NCBI GenBank assembly: GCA_905182175.1
Contig: CAJJAT010000015.1
Coordinates: 62,001-126,000, forward strand
Length of the DNA stretch: 64,000 bases
DNA from: Flavobacteriales bacterium UBA1494
GTDB taxonomy: Bacteria; Bacteroidota; Bacteroidia; Flavobacteriales_E; Vicingaceae
Direction of reading: 5' to 3'
Below the pieces are notes generated by a model that worked only from the letters and a program-made list of their open reading frames with translations, was not told the DNA's origin and searched no databases. Shown one piece after another: positions 12,901 to 19,690 of this stretch (the stretch's first letter is position 1; each line of letters begins with the position of its first letter). The translations under genes and the position numbers were made by a program.

Positions 12901-15900
12901 CCAGGGAGATTCTAGTGGCACGGCTAGTATTATTACCAATCCTGGCCGACTCTTCTTCGATTGGCCGTTGGGTTCTGTACTAGATCGAACTGACTCAACT
13001 CAGAGTAAATTACTAGCAGGCATGTATGTTGTTAATGTTTTTGATCCTGCAAATGGCTGTGACGAAGACTTAACAATTATCATAGATGAACCTGACACCA
13101 TAAAAGCAAATGCCGTTATTGTAGATGAAAACTGTAATCCAGGAGGAAATGGATCAATTACTATTTCTCCTACAGGAGGGGACAGTGGCCCGTATACCTT
13201 TACTTGGTCTGGTAATGGTGTCTCTTTAAATTCACAAAACCAAACAAATTTATCTGCAGGAAAGTATTTCATAACCGTTTCTGACGGAATAACTTGTGAA
13301 CAGGTAGATTCATTTACAGTTGGTTTCACAGTTACCACTATTCCGAATTTAACAACACTTAATGACGGTTGTCAAACCTCAGGATCGTGCGTTGGAATGG
13401 CACACGCTTCTCCGACAGGAGGAGTGGCTCCCTACACTTTCGAATGGACTTCTCCTAGCGGAGTTATTCCAGTTCCTTTAACTACAGATTCTATAGAGAA
13501 CCTCTGTGCAGGAGCCTATTCAGTTAAAATAACTGATAATTCAGGCTGCGACACTACTGTTACGTTTACCATTGTTGGCAAAAAGACAATTATTCCTAAC
13601 GAATTTGTGGAAGATGAGACTTGCGGAGCAACAGCCAACGGATCAATTTCCGTAACTCCAACAGGTGGTCAAGAACCATATTCCTATGTGTGGTCTATGA
13701 GCACCGTTATTGACTCTAATAGAACCAACGTTGCTCCGGGAAACTATTTTGTTACAATTACTGACGCATCGGGTTGCGATACGGTTATAAACATAACAGT
13801 CGGTACCGAAAATTTTGATTACACCATTAACTCAACTGATTTATCTTGTAATGGCGGAAGTGACGGAACAGCTGACATTTTGATTGTTGGAAGCACAGCA
13901 GGATTTACGTTCAATTGGGCTCCTACACCTACAACTGGTCAGGGTACAGCAAATGTTTCTAATTTGTCAATTGGAGCATACTCTGTAATTATTACCAATA
14001 CAACTAACGGTTGTGCTGTAACAGAAATAATTGACATAAGACCTTCTTCTCCAATAAACCCAAATGAAGCAGCCACAGATGAGAGCTGTTTTGGTCAAAA
14101 CGATGGTACAATTGTACTTGGTACCGTTGGTGGCGCCGGAGGATACAGTTACAATTGGTCACCAAACGCACCCTTAGGAACAACAGATAATGCAACAGGT
14201 TTATCAGCAGGAACATACAATGTTACTGTTACTGATGCCTCTGGTTGCGATACAAGCATTAGTGTTATTATTGTTGCAGCAAATGCGATTGTTGCATCAC
14301 TTGTTGAAAATGATGCAACCTGCACAAATACAGGAATATGTGACGGTAGTGCAGAGTTAACAGTAACAAGTTCAGGATTGTTTAGCTACGCTTGGAGCCC
14401 AGGAATTATCATAGTTGGAAACGATTCAGCAGCAATTAATCTTTGTCCGGGAAATTATTTTGTAGACATTACCAATGCAGAAGGATGTAGTAAAAGGGTT
14501 GATTTTGTAATTGGCGGTCCTGCTGCAATTGTAGCTAACATTTTGATTACCAACTCTACTTGTAACTTGGCAAACGGAGAGCTTACTGCTTCCCCTGCAG
14601 GAGGAACAGGCGCTCTTACAGTTGAATGGTTAGACAACAACTTCGCTTCGATTGGAACCGGAAATACTGTTACGACATTATCTGCAGGTGCTTATTTCGC
14701 AGTAGTTATAGATGCTACTGGATGCAGAGATACATTCGCTACAAACATCAATGACATTGGCTCTGAAAATATTTCAATTACAGATACTACGAATGTTTCA
14801 TGTTTTGGTGGAGATGATGGCACAGCCACAGTAAGCTTTATTTGCAACGATCCATCTTGTGTTACAGAATGGTTCAGAGCAGGAGGGACAAGTGTTGGAA
14901 CAGGAAGAATTATTACTGGCCTTTCTGCAGGAAATTACTATGTTGAAGTAACAAACAACAGCGGATGTTTAGCGGTTGAAACAGTTCCTATTACAGAGCC
15001 AAACGGGTTCGCAATTTCCGAATCTATTGTTTCAAATCTTTGTTTCGACGGAATAAGCGGTAGCATAACCTTAAGTGTCTCCGGTGGAGCCGGTGGATTC
15101 ACTTATTTGTGGAGTCCAGCACCTCCGAATGGTCAAGGAACTAATTCAATATCTGGATTAGCAGCAGGAACATACACCGTTGTTATTTTAGATGCTAACA
15201 GTTGTGATTCAACTATGAGTTTTGACATTACAGAACCGTCTATTATTGCGGCAACTTTTGCCACAACTAATTCTAATTGTAATCAAACAGATGGTCAAAT
15301 TACAGCCACAGCTACAGGCGGAACAGTTGCGACTCCGCTAGTGTACGATTACCAATGGTTTAATGGGAATAATGTTTTATTAGTTGGAGAAACTACAGAT
15401 ACTCTTAAAAATGTTGGCGCAGGAAATTATCGCTTGAGGGTTAGAGATGATAATGCCTGTCAGCAGGATTTCAGCGTTAGTATCTCTGATCTTAATGGAC
15501 CAACAGTCGCAGTAGATTCTATACTAAATGCGGGATGTTTTGGAGAAAGCAATGGTGCCGTATTTATTGCAGCTAGTGGCATTAACCCTCCATTCAACTT
15601 CACTTGGTCTCCAACAGGAGCGGTAAGCGAAGATTTAACAAATGTGATAGCCGGAATTTATTCAGTACAAGTAACAGACGCTTTAGGTTGTATAACTAAT
15701 CTTGCAGATACAGTAAGAGAATTCACAGAATTAATTGCCAATATAAGTGTTACTGATGCTACTTGTGGCGAATGTAATGGCGCGGCTTCTGTTATACTAA
15801 ACGGAGGAACTGCTCCGTACTCCTACTTATGGAGCAATGGACAAATTGCAAACAATGCAGACGGCCTCTGCGGTGGCATCTATACACTTGCCGTTACAGA

Positions 15901-17866
15901 TGCTAGCAATTGTAGTAAATCGTTTGATTTTGGTGTAAATACAACTGGTGGCCCAACGGGAGAGACCGTTAGTATCACCTCAGCAAGTTGCGCCAACTCT
16001 AGCGATGGAGCTGCAAGCGTAACACCTATTGGTGGAACACCTCCTTACTCTTACGTATGGCATCATAACGGAGCGACAAGTAGCAGTCTGAGTAATTTAT
16101 CAGCCGGCACTTATTTCGTTCAAATATCTGATGTAAGAAGCTGTTCAAGAACAGTACAAATTGATATTACTAGTCCAACAGCTCTAGTCTTAAACCCGTC
16201 TATTATTACTTCGACTTGTCTCCAAGCTGACGGTTCTATTCTTCTCAATGTAACAGGTGGACAAGGTCCTTACAGTTACAATTGGGGAACAGCAACTACA
16301 GCTGATACAAACTTTATCGATGGCAGAGCAGCTGGTTTATACCCTGTAAATGTGACTGATGCAAACGGATGTACTGAAAATACGACCGTAGTTCTCAACA
16401 ACACGGGTTTACCGTTTACTCCAAACCCAACAGTAACTGATGTAAATTGCTTTGGACAATGTGATGGATCATTAATAAGTAACATCACCGGAGTTCCTGT
16501 AAATTATACATGGTTGGATGCTCAACGAAACACATTGGCTCCAATGAATACAGACCTTCAGAATTCAGTTTGCGCCGGCAATTATTTCTTAGAAATACTT
16601 ACAGCTCCTGAGGGATGTAAATCTTATCTCTCTGTCTCTATTTCTGAACCAGATTCTATTACTCTTTCTTCTAGTATCGTAAAGGATATAAGTTGCAATG
16701 TCGATTTTGACGGAGAAGTCTTTATCAATACTACAGGTGGGAATATTCTTTACACCTACTCTTGGAGTGATCCAAACAATCAGAATCAAATCCCTGCAAA
16801 CAGTTTATACGCGGGGACCTATACTGTAACCGCGACAGACGCAAATGGTTGTACAGCAGAAACATCAGTAACGTTAACTGATCCACCTTTGCTTAACGCA
16901 AGCATAACTTCGAATACCAATTTAATTTGTAGCTCAGATTGTGATGCAACTGCAACTTCCATTGTTTCGGGTGGCAATCCTCCTTATCAATTTAATTGGA
17001 GTGGTGGTCAAATTGGCCAAAACCCAAATAATCTATGTTTTGGGATAAATGTGTTAACAGTAACTGATGCCAGAAGTTGCAGCGTTACAGATACTATATT
17101 TGTTTCTGCCATAGACACTGTCATTACAGAATCGTTTGGAGCGCCTCTAATATGCAACGGTCAATTCGTTACCCTTTCGGGAACAGTTACAGGGTCTTCT
17201 ATTACCTCTTTTGGTTGGTACTTAGCAGACGCGACGACTTTATTTACTACCACATTAGACACTTCTTTTGCTAGGCCAATTGGGAACTATACTTATCTAT
17301 TAATTGCAACAAGTGGAACGTGTTCTGATACTGCACAATTCGATGTAACAGTTGTTCCAAACCCGATCGTAAACTTACAATCTGAAATAAGACGATTTGG
17401 TGACGAACCTGTTACCATAATTCTTGGTAACGATGATCCATCGTACACGTATGAATGGACTCCAGGTGCAGCATTGGATGACTCTACAATAGCGGAACCC
17501 GTTACAGTAAGCGAAATTGATATAACCTACACCTTAATGGTGACCGACACAAATGGCTGCACGTTCAAAGATTCATTGCTGCTTCTTTACTTTCCAAACA
17601 TTGACATACCGTCAGGATTTACTCCAAATGGAGATGGGAACAACGATGTGTGGAATATTCGATTGTTAGAAGAATACCCAAATGCTTCTGTTCAAATTTT
17701 TAACCGCTGGGGAACCTTGTTATTCGAGCAACCAAATGGTTATAGAGTGTCATGGAATGGGAAGTATAAAGGGAAAGACCTAGCAATAGGAACCTATTAT
17801 TACATCATCGATGTGAAAGACCAGTCCATAAAACCACTTTCAGGTCCAATTACAATAATTAGATAA
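3980..17866 (+). CDS. Giant SprB-repeat surface protein with T9SS type B sorting domain
   Basis: Predicted cell-surface adhesin-like protein of 4628 residues. A signal peptide (about residues 1-22) is followed by roughly fifty tandem repeats of about 75-90 residues. A typical repeat reads C.G..DG...V...GG..PY.Y.W, then NL.AGTY.V.VTD..GC. These are SprB repeats, known from the Flavobacterium gliding adhesin SprB. Each repeat has two Cys, usually one near each end. Before the C-terminus is an Ig-like stretch (about 4370-4535). The last ~90 residues are a type B sorting domain (SGFTPNGDGNND, FNRWGTLLFEQ, ending ITIIR). The PorP/SprF gene follows after 1 bp. The reading frame is intact across 13.9 kb. 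An adhesin or gliding role is inferred from the repeats; no gld/spr motor genes lie in the window. Confidence 0.9.
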   Translation: MKKFFKLFLIITLQVMAFESIGSVTFTVNVTPPLCAGDSATFKITNIVRTPGPNPQGPIVFTWAINSTPGVIIATGDSVELPAGPRYIVKGIDPSDLFPQAQAGTQQPTAVAPAIITPTLFQDSVDCFGGNDGTAFANPNNGGTSPYTFNWSNATGTIVDNDAGAGTDLTINLPAGKYIVTITDNVGCSIKDSVEILQPDPILIPVTIDTADCFGGTAAVTANPSGGNGNGTFTQVEWSSTGITNNLIQVGLTVAVPGPNYSVTVTDSKGCTGSSSFTLTEPDPILVTVAPDTIPCFGATGIADATVNGGTLPYTYDWPGNPGSSSNTQGGFIAGIGYSLRAEDANGCDQTVTFDIEERDELTLGLDSVDVICNGDVNGSVTGTITGGVGPYSWSANDPAVTTGNTANISVPNLNGRKIIITVNDFLGCPKTDSIVVNEPLPLIASFLNTTEDPNCAGFANGKIDVSFSGGNGGETFSWTGPSINATNQTQQNITNLLEGTYILTITDSKNCAVTFDTTLTDPDPILAGLAFDPPSCLGGNDGRIVSTPTDGSGIYINYEFGDGINTLQNSSDSILSGLSAGTYFVTITDSDNCIGTGSIAVTEPTNLFELDIVADSVNCNGESTGGAIATPKVPLTTGPYTWSWTNSGGIAIGTNDSIITGLPIGKYFISVTDGNGCQIIDSVEIEEPNPIGTVIVGANLNCNGDGSGSATANISNGNSPFAWSWNTTPPQNGTGAIATATNLDANIKYILTVTDREGCIKKDSITLSEPTNFNLFLDSFKLVKCFGENNGAMFLSNSGGTAGAGFPTYVWSDGPTTTQDRTDLIASVTPYKIVATDANGCKDSVIQLISEPAPFTVIITNTDSVNCKGSNDGSATALATGGTEGTGYIYTWNTVPIQIGATATGLAPGTYSVVATDSNNCVTALVNTTIFEPTAMTTLMTSDSSSCSGFNDGSATVTAADGTPFTSGSTYTYLWDAAAAGQITATATNLLANAPAFYVVTVTDKNGCEKKDSVQVGQPNTLTLAIINQRNIDCAGSTTGEATVDVVGGSIPYQFNWVNTGSPTVSLGTNATQGNLPADTFLVTVTDAGGCNDDITVIITQPDSLKASITSSISPSCLGSTDGSATITVTGGSLLPASDYAYSWNTTPVQTTATATGLEADRLYVVTVTDDSLCFMFVTVTLTAPNVFVTSDSNMQDVSCFGGNDGFIRLTPVGGTPFPAPASPYTITWTLTGSPLFTANGDSIFNLISGQYVALIEDSRGCLARDTFDLNQPGTSLSLTFDTTDVSCAGFNDGNVKVNVIGGTPGYTYRWIGTGFGNVDSIFGLSTGTYRVEVTDANLCTGLDSTIINPATPINLSLDPANPVEDVTCAGDQDGSITITASGGVGVLGLEWYLLPDRINTIATNTSSVTNLSGGTYRILVIDGPCSDSLDVVVDEQDSLKAELNKYDVSCDGTILGRAAVKNITGGNTGGQSFTWIPDPGIANGGGTDSVFNLVAGNYSVRVFDLEDCDTTIVFSISATSVTFNFTDSVRNDSCVGAGKGYVHIDGISGGVAPYTYEWSTNPGVIVTNSFIDNLTTGTYSVIIRDDAGCDSNHVFTLLSEPIPFNITFDTTNVSCAGADNGTIKVNVIGGTSPYEYEWISTAFGDVDSIFGLVTGTYLVEITDGNGCKTLDSTIINPASPIILAIDPASPGQDVSCAGNQDGTLNITATGGGTTLIKEWFLLPNRTTSIAGDVFSLSNLSGGTYRVIVIDGPCLDSLDFIVNEPDTLKAELNKYDINCSGTILGRAAIRNITGGNTGGQSFTWLPDPGVANGGGTDSVFNLAAGNYSVRVFDFEGCDTTIGFTISQTISAFTFVDSVRNDSCIGAGKGYVGIENLAGGAIPFTFEWSTNPGVQVSNASLDNLTTGNYSVTITDGTGCDSIFNFPVLTEPDTFKVSVIAIEDTCLNSVGSASIDPTTLTGGTPPYAFTWPGGISGQAVTGLLGNITYQLTITDANKCTYTEDFAIGNKAPFVILFDIDSATCKGFPNGAIRVTTPGQPVGLTTYSWFPAISGGATPTGLFAGTYSLNVTDAAGCVATGLAEVGEPDKLLLDSVITISETCVPGSDGSAVAFASGGNSSNSYNWRDASGSSISGGFNASNTISNLTAGDYTVVVQDRKSCSNVANFRIANTAPFKIDSITVEDVTCPNSSDGSILVHLSDTIPIVSYNWSVASLSGPNPTGLLRGSYFLTVTDGTTCEIKILIPVDSESNLQSLVTSNEDETCSPGTDGWAVVGAVSGIEPYTYSWGSNVTFGALTDSAFNLVAGDYFVTTTDSNKCTSVAAIRIQSGANLGYDVLEQTNPLCFGDVNGRVRINATGGVAPYTYLWSNGSTDSIANNLTSGNITVTITDNSIPPCEKPFDIAIIAADPFSIDVATTIETCLPGNDARATVTPTGTGSPFTYTFSPGGTVGSSNNIYENLSAGTYGVSATNSSGCSSNRNFTIINASTLPFTANIQSKKNPTCANGADGEFFVNVVAGSNPITFVWSGGNGQASAADPDNLTAGIYTVTVSDANGCEIVRTDTLFDKAPISVSYTYVKDDCPATNTGSVTATAADGLFPYSYGWPIIIGASISGTSGETFSNLPSGTFEVSVTDASGCVNRIPFTIESSAPFTLVSAKDDISCNGLSDGSISLSVSTPGVVETYLWDANVGAANINNQNQTNLAIGTYKVTVTDPTNPGCEETETFIIIEPDTIGAAAVVTNVSCTGGGADGTIVLSPTGGNSPYFYDWGNGINTKDRSGLQIGTYNVIITDNNGCLFFPPPYVVNDLPQFTVSLSSTDISCPGARDGFIAVTTDANGPTYAWSDGANTDRLRGRLFSGKYIVTVTDAISGCTVKDSVFINEQDSIKMFFSVIGENCFPGGDGIAKVDSSKGGTPTYTYSFSAGTPVGSDAVNQLSAGTVVVTVTDQLRCTAVDSFVVEKEAPFAASFIFTDAICQGDSSGTASIITNPGRLFFDWPLGSVLDRTDSTQSKLLAGMYVVNVFDPANGCDEDLTIIIDEPDTIKANAVIVDENCNPGGNGSITISPTGGDSGPYTFTWSGNGVSLNSQNQTNLSAGKYFITVSDGITCEQVDSFTVGFTVTTIPNLTTLNDGCQTSGSCVGMAHASPTGGVAPYTFEWTSPSGVIPVPLTTDSIENLCAGAYSVKITDNSGCDTTVTFTIVGKKTIIPNEFVEDETCGATANGSISVTPTGGQEPYSYVWSMSTVIDSNRTNVAPGNYFVTITDASGCDTVINITVGTENFDYTINSTDLSCNGGSDGTADILIVGSTAGFTFNWAPTPTTGQGTANVSNLSIGAYSVIITNTTNGCAVTEIIDIRPSSPINPNEAATDESCFGQNDGTIVLGTVGGAGGYSYNWSPNAPLGTTDNATGLSAGTYNVTVTDASGCDTSISVIIVAANAIVASLVENDATCTNTGICDGSAELTVTSSGLFSYAWSPGIIIVGNDSAAINLCPGNYFVDITNAEGCSKRVDFVIGGPAAIVANILITNSTCNLANGELTASPAGGTGALTVEWLDNNFASIGTGNTVTTLSAGAYFAVVIDATGCRDTFATNINDIGSENISITDTTNVSCFGGDDGTATVSFICNDPSCVTEWFRAGGTSVGTGRIITGLSAGNYYVEVTNNSGCLAVETVPITEPNGFAISESIVSNLCFDGISGSITLSVSGGAGGFTYLWSPAPPNGQGTNSISGLAAGTYTVVILDANSCDSTMSFDITEPSIIAATFATTNSNCNQTDGQITATATGGTVATPLVYDYQWFNGNNVLLVGETTDTLKNVGAGNYRLRVRDDNACQQDFSVSISDLNGPTVAVDSILNAGCFGESNGAVFIAASGINPPFNFTWSPTGAVSEDLTNVIAGIYSVQVTDALGCITNLADTVREFTELIANISVTDATCGECNGAASVILNGGTAPYSYLWSNGQIANNADGLCGGIYTLAVTDASNCSKSFDFGVNTTGGPTGETVSITSASCANSSDGAASVTPIGGTPPYSYVWHHNGATSSSLSNLSAGTYFVQISDVRSCSRTVQIDITSPTALVLNPSIITSTCLQADGSILLNVTGGQGPYSYNWGTATTADTNFIDGRAAGLYPVNVTDANGCTENTTVVLNNTGLPFTPNPTVTDVNCFGQCDGSLISNITGVPVNYTWLDAQRNTLAPMNTDLQNSVCAGNYFLEILTAPEGCKSYLSVSISEPDSITLSSSIVKDISCNVDFDGEVFINTTGGNILYTYSWSDPNNQNQIPANSLYAGTYTVTATDANGCTAETSVTLTDPPLLNASITSNTNLICSSDCDATATSIVSGGNPPYQFNWSGGQIGQNPNNLCFGINVLTVTDARSCSVTDTIFVSAIDTVITESFGAPLICNGQFVTLSGTVTGSSITSFGWYLADATTLFTTTLDTSFARPIGNYTYLLIATSGTCSDTAQFDVTVVPNPIVNLQSEIRRFGDEPVTIILGNDDPSYTYEWTPGAALDDSTIAEPVTVSEIDITYTLMVTDTNGCTFKDSLLLLYFPNIDIPSGFTPNGDGNNDVWNIRLLEEYPNASVQIFNRWGTLLFEQPNGYRVSWNGKYKGKDLAIGTYYYIIDVKDQSIKPLSGPITIIR
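7820..9787 (+). repeat. 984-bp tandem duplication inside the giant gene (two copies of a four-repeat block)
   Basis: Copy 1 covers about 7820-8803 and copy 2 about 8804-9787. Each encodes 328 residues made of four SprB-like repeats in the same order. Landmarks recur at an exact 984-bp offset: TFDTT at 7820 and 8804, and the EP codons closing the block at 8783 and 9767, so no net insertion or deletion has occurred. Shared rare segments include DSIFGL, STIINPA, LKAELNKYD, ILGRAA, ITGGNTGGQSFTW, NGGGTDSVFNL and GAGKGYV. The DNA copies have diverged at many positions, so the event is not recent. Confidence 0.9.
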
Positions 17867-17867
17867 G

Positions 17868-18788
17868 ATGAAAAAGATACTGTTGATCATAGCTTTTTTT
17901 GGGATAGGATTATTGAGTACTTACGCTCAACAACTTCCCCAATACAGTCAATACATATTAAATAAATATGTAATCAACCCTGCAAGTGCAGGGACGGAAG
18001 ACTACTTTGCCGCTCAAACCAATTACCGCTCTCAATGGGAGGGAATAAAGGATGCCCCTAGAACTTATATTTTAAGTGTAAACGGCCCTATTTCAAACAA
18101 AAATATGGGAATTGGAGGGTATGTCTTTACAGATATTACAGGACCAATTAAAAAAAATGGTTTTAGTTTATCCTATGCATACCACATCAAGTTAAGTTCA
18201 ACTTTAAAATTATCCCTTTCGGTCAATGCAGGACTATTGCAATATGGTGCTGATGGCTCAGAAATAACGTATGACCGACCAGATATAGTTGGAAGTACTT
18301 TTCTTGAAAATAATATTTTACCAGATGCAGGTTTTAGTTTTTACTTACACCACAAGAAATTTTTCTTTGGCGGGTCAGTCCCACAACTTATTCGAAATGA
18401 AATAACATTTGATAAAAGCGTTGGCGTGCAACAAGGGACTTTAGAAAATCACTTCTTTTTAATGGGGGGGTACCAAGCAGGTTTAGGACAAAACTTTAAA
18501 TTAGAGCCCTCCTTTTTATTAAAATACATTAGCCCAGTACCTCTGCAATATGAAGCAACATTACGTGCTTTGTATAAAGATGATTACTGGCTAGGAATTG
18601 GTTATAGACAAGATGCTGCTATCAGTCTACTAATCGGAATAACTCTACAGGAAAGTCTAAGTCTTGGATATTCTTATGATTTCATCCAGTCAGATATTGT
18701 GAATTACAGCACAGGCTCTCACGAAATTATGCTATCCATTCGTTTCAACAAAGGAAGAGATCGAAAAGAAAAATCGGAAGAAAAATAA
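17868..18788 (+). CDS. PorP/SprF family type IX secretion membrane protein
   Basis: 306 residues: signal peptide ending near TYAQ, then the family start LPQYSQYILNKYVINPASAG, RSQWEGIKDAPRT, and beta-barrel-like strands ending in LGYSYDFI and a charged C-terminal tail (KGRDRKEKSEEK). The ATG lies 1 bp after the stop of the giant cargo gene, so co-transcription is very likely. By analogy with SprF, which is needed for SprB to reach the surface, this protein probably supports secretion or surface anchoring of the giant neighbour. It is a clear paralogue of the protein at 2900-3841 but diverged along its whole length. Confidence 0.9.
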   Translation: MKKILLIIAFFGIGLLSTYAQQLPQYSQYILNKYVINPASAGTEDYFAAQTNYRSQWEGIKDAPRTYILSVNGPISNKNMGIGGYVFTDITGPIKKNGFSLSYAYHIKLSSTLKLSLSVNAGLLQYGADGSEITYDRPDIVGSTFLENNILPDAGFSFYLHHKKFFFGGSVPQLIRNEITFDKSVGVQQGTLENHFFLMGGYQAGLGQNFKLEPSFLLKYISPVPLQYEATLRALYKDDYWLGIGYRQDAAISLLIGITLQESLSLGYSYDFIQSDIVNYSTGSHEIMLSIRFNKGRDRKEKSEEK

Positions 18789-18790
18789 GG

Positions 18791-19086
18791 ATGGCTGCAT
18801 TTAAAGATATTATTAACTCTGATACCCTTATATTAGTTGACTTTTTGCCGAGTGGTGTGGTCCTTGTAAAATGATGCCTCCCATTTTAAAAGACGTAAAG
18901 TCTACTTTAGGAGATCAAGTCAAGGTTTTAAAAATTGATGTGGATAAAAATAAAAAGGTAGCTACTGACTATCAAATTCAAGGGGTCCCTACATTAATTC
19001 TCTTCAAAGCTGGAAAAATTGTTTGGCGAAAATCAGGAGTTATTCCAGCAACTGAATTGGTAGCACAAGTAAAAGCTATTCCCTAA
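18791..19086 (+). pseudogene. Thioredoxin with a one-base deletion before the active site
   Basis: The ATG at 18791, 2 bp after the PorP/SprF stop, opens a frame reading MAAFKDIINSDTLILVDF, the normal start of a small thioredoxin. It then runs out of frame at a run of five T (18842-18846) and stops at 18873. Adding one T restores DFFAEWCGPCKMMPP and the rest of the family: KIDVDKNKKVATDY, then GVPTLILFKAGK with its cis-proline, to the stop at 19086. The repaired product would be 98 residues. The WCGPC redox motif is intact in the second frame. Either the gene is inactivated or this is a homopolymer sequencing error; otherwise well-conserved sequence makes an error quite possible. The 3' end overlaps the convergent deacetylase gene by 11 bp. 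Confidence 0.85.
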
Positions 19087-19690
19087 GAGCAATGCACTTC
19101 CATCCTTCTTTTTTAGCTTTTTGTAAAACTTGCTCTAGCGCAAAAAGCATGTTTTCTTTCGCTTTTACACTATCGTGAAAAACGATTATTGATCCCTTTT
19201 CCCAATTTGAACAAGCAACCTCTGCACATTCTTTAGGACTTATTCTCGAATCGTAGTCCTGAGTCAAAATGGACCACATAATAATTTTATAGCGGCCTTT
19301 CAATACCTTAATCTGAGATGCTTTTAATCTACCATATGGCGGTCGAAACAGTTTTGTTCTGTATACCTCGTCAAAACTTAATACATCATGAATAAACTCT
19401 GCTGTCGTGTTCTTCCAGCCATTTGTGTGGTTAAAGGTGTGATTTCCGATGCTGTGCCCCGCTGATTGTATTTTGCCAAAAAGCTTGGGATTATTTACAA
19501 TATTTTTACCCAAGCAAAAAAAACTAGCCTTTGATTTATAAATCGCTAATAAGTCCAACACCTTTTGCGTTATTTCGGGGGTTGGACCGTCGTCGAACGT
19601 AAGATAAAGTTCTTTTTCAGCGGTACTTTCGCTCCAAGTTAAAGATGGATATACTTTTTTAATAAAGTTTGGAGGGTAGGATAGAATCAT
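19076..19690 (-). CDS. Polysaccharide deacetylase (NodB homology domain)
   Basis: 204 residues, essentially a single carbohydrate esterase 4 domain. Visible motifs: LTFDDGPTP (catalytic Asp and metal Asp) near residue 29, GHSIGNHTFNH (metal-binding His pair), FRPPYGR, and a late IIVFHDS. The family removes N-acetyl groups from peptidoglycan, chitin-like or exopolysaccharide substrates. There is no obvious signal peptide, so location is uncertain. It is the last gene of the leftward operon: its ATG overlaps the radA stop by one base (TAATG). Confidence 0.88.
   Translation of the reverse strand: MILSYPPNFIKKVYPSLTWSESTAEKELYLTFDDGPTPEITQKVLDLLAIYKSKASFFCLGKNIVNNPKLFGKIQSAGHSIGNHTFNHTNGWKNTTAEFIHDVLSFDEVYRTKLFRPPYGRLKASQIKVLKGRYKIIMWSILTQDYDSRISPKECAEVACSNWEKGSIIVFHDSVKAKENMLFALEQVLQKAKKEGWKCIALRE

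Noticed and set aside
4417-16789. Many minus-strand open frames of 60-210 codons opposite the giant gene
   Set aside because: They mirror the repeated Thr/Gly/Val-rich coding pattern of the plus strand, show no family features and no start signals.
17077-17274. Plus-strand frame rich in Arg, Tyr and His inside the end of the giant gene
   Set aside because: Shadow frame within an intact and conserved coding sequence.
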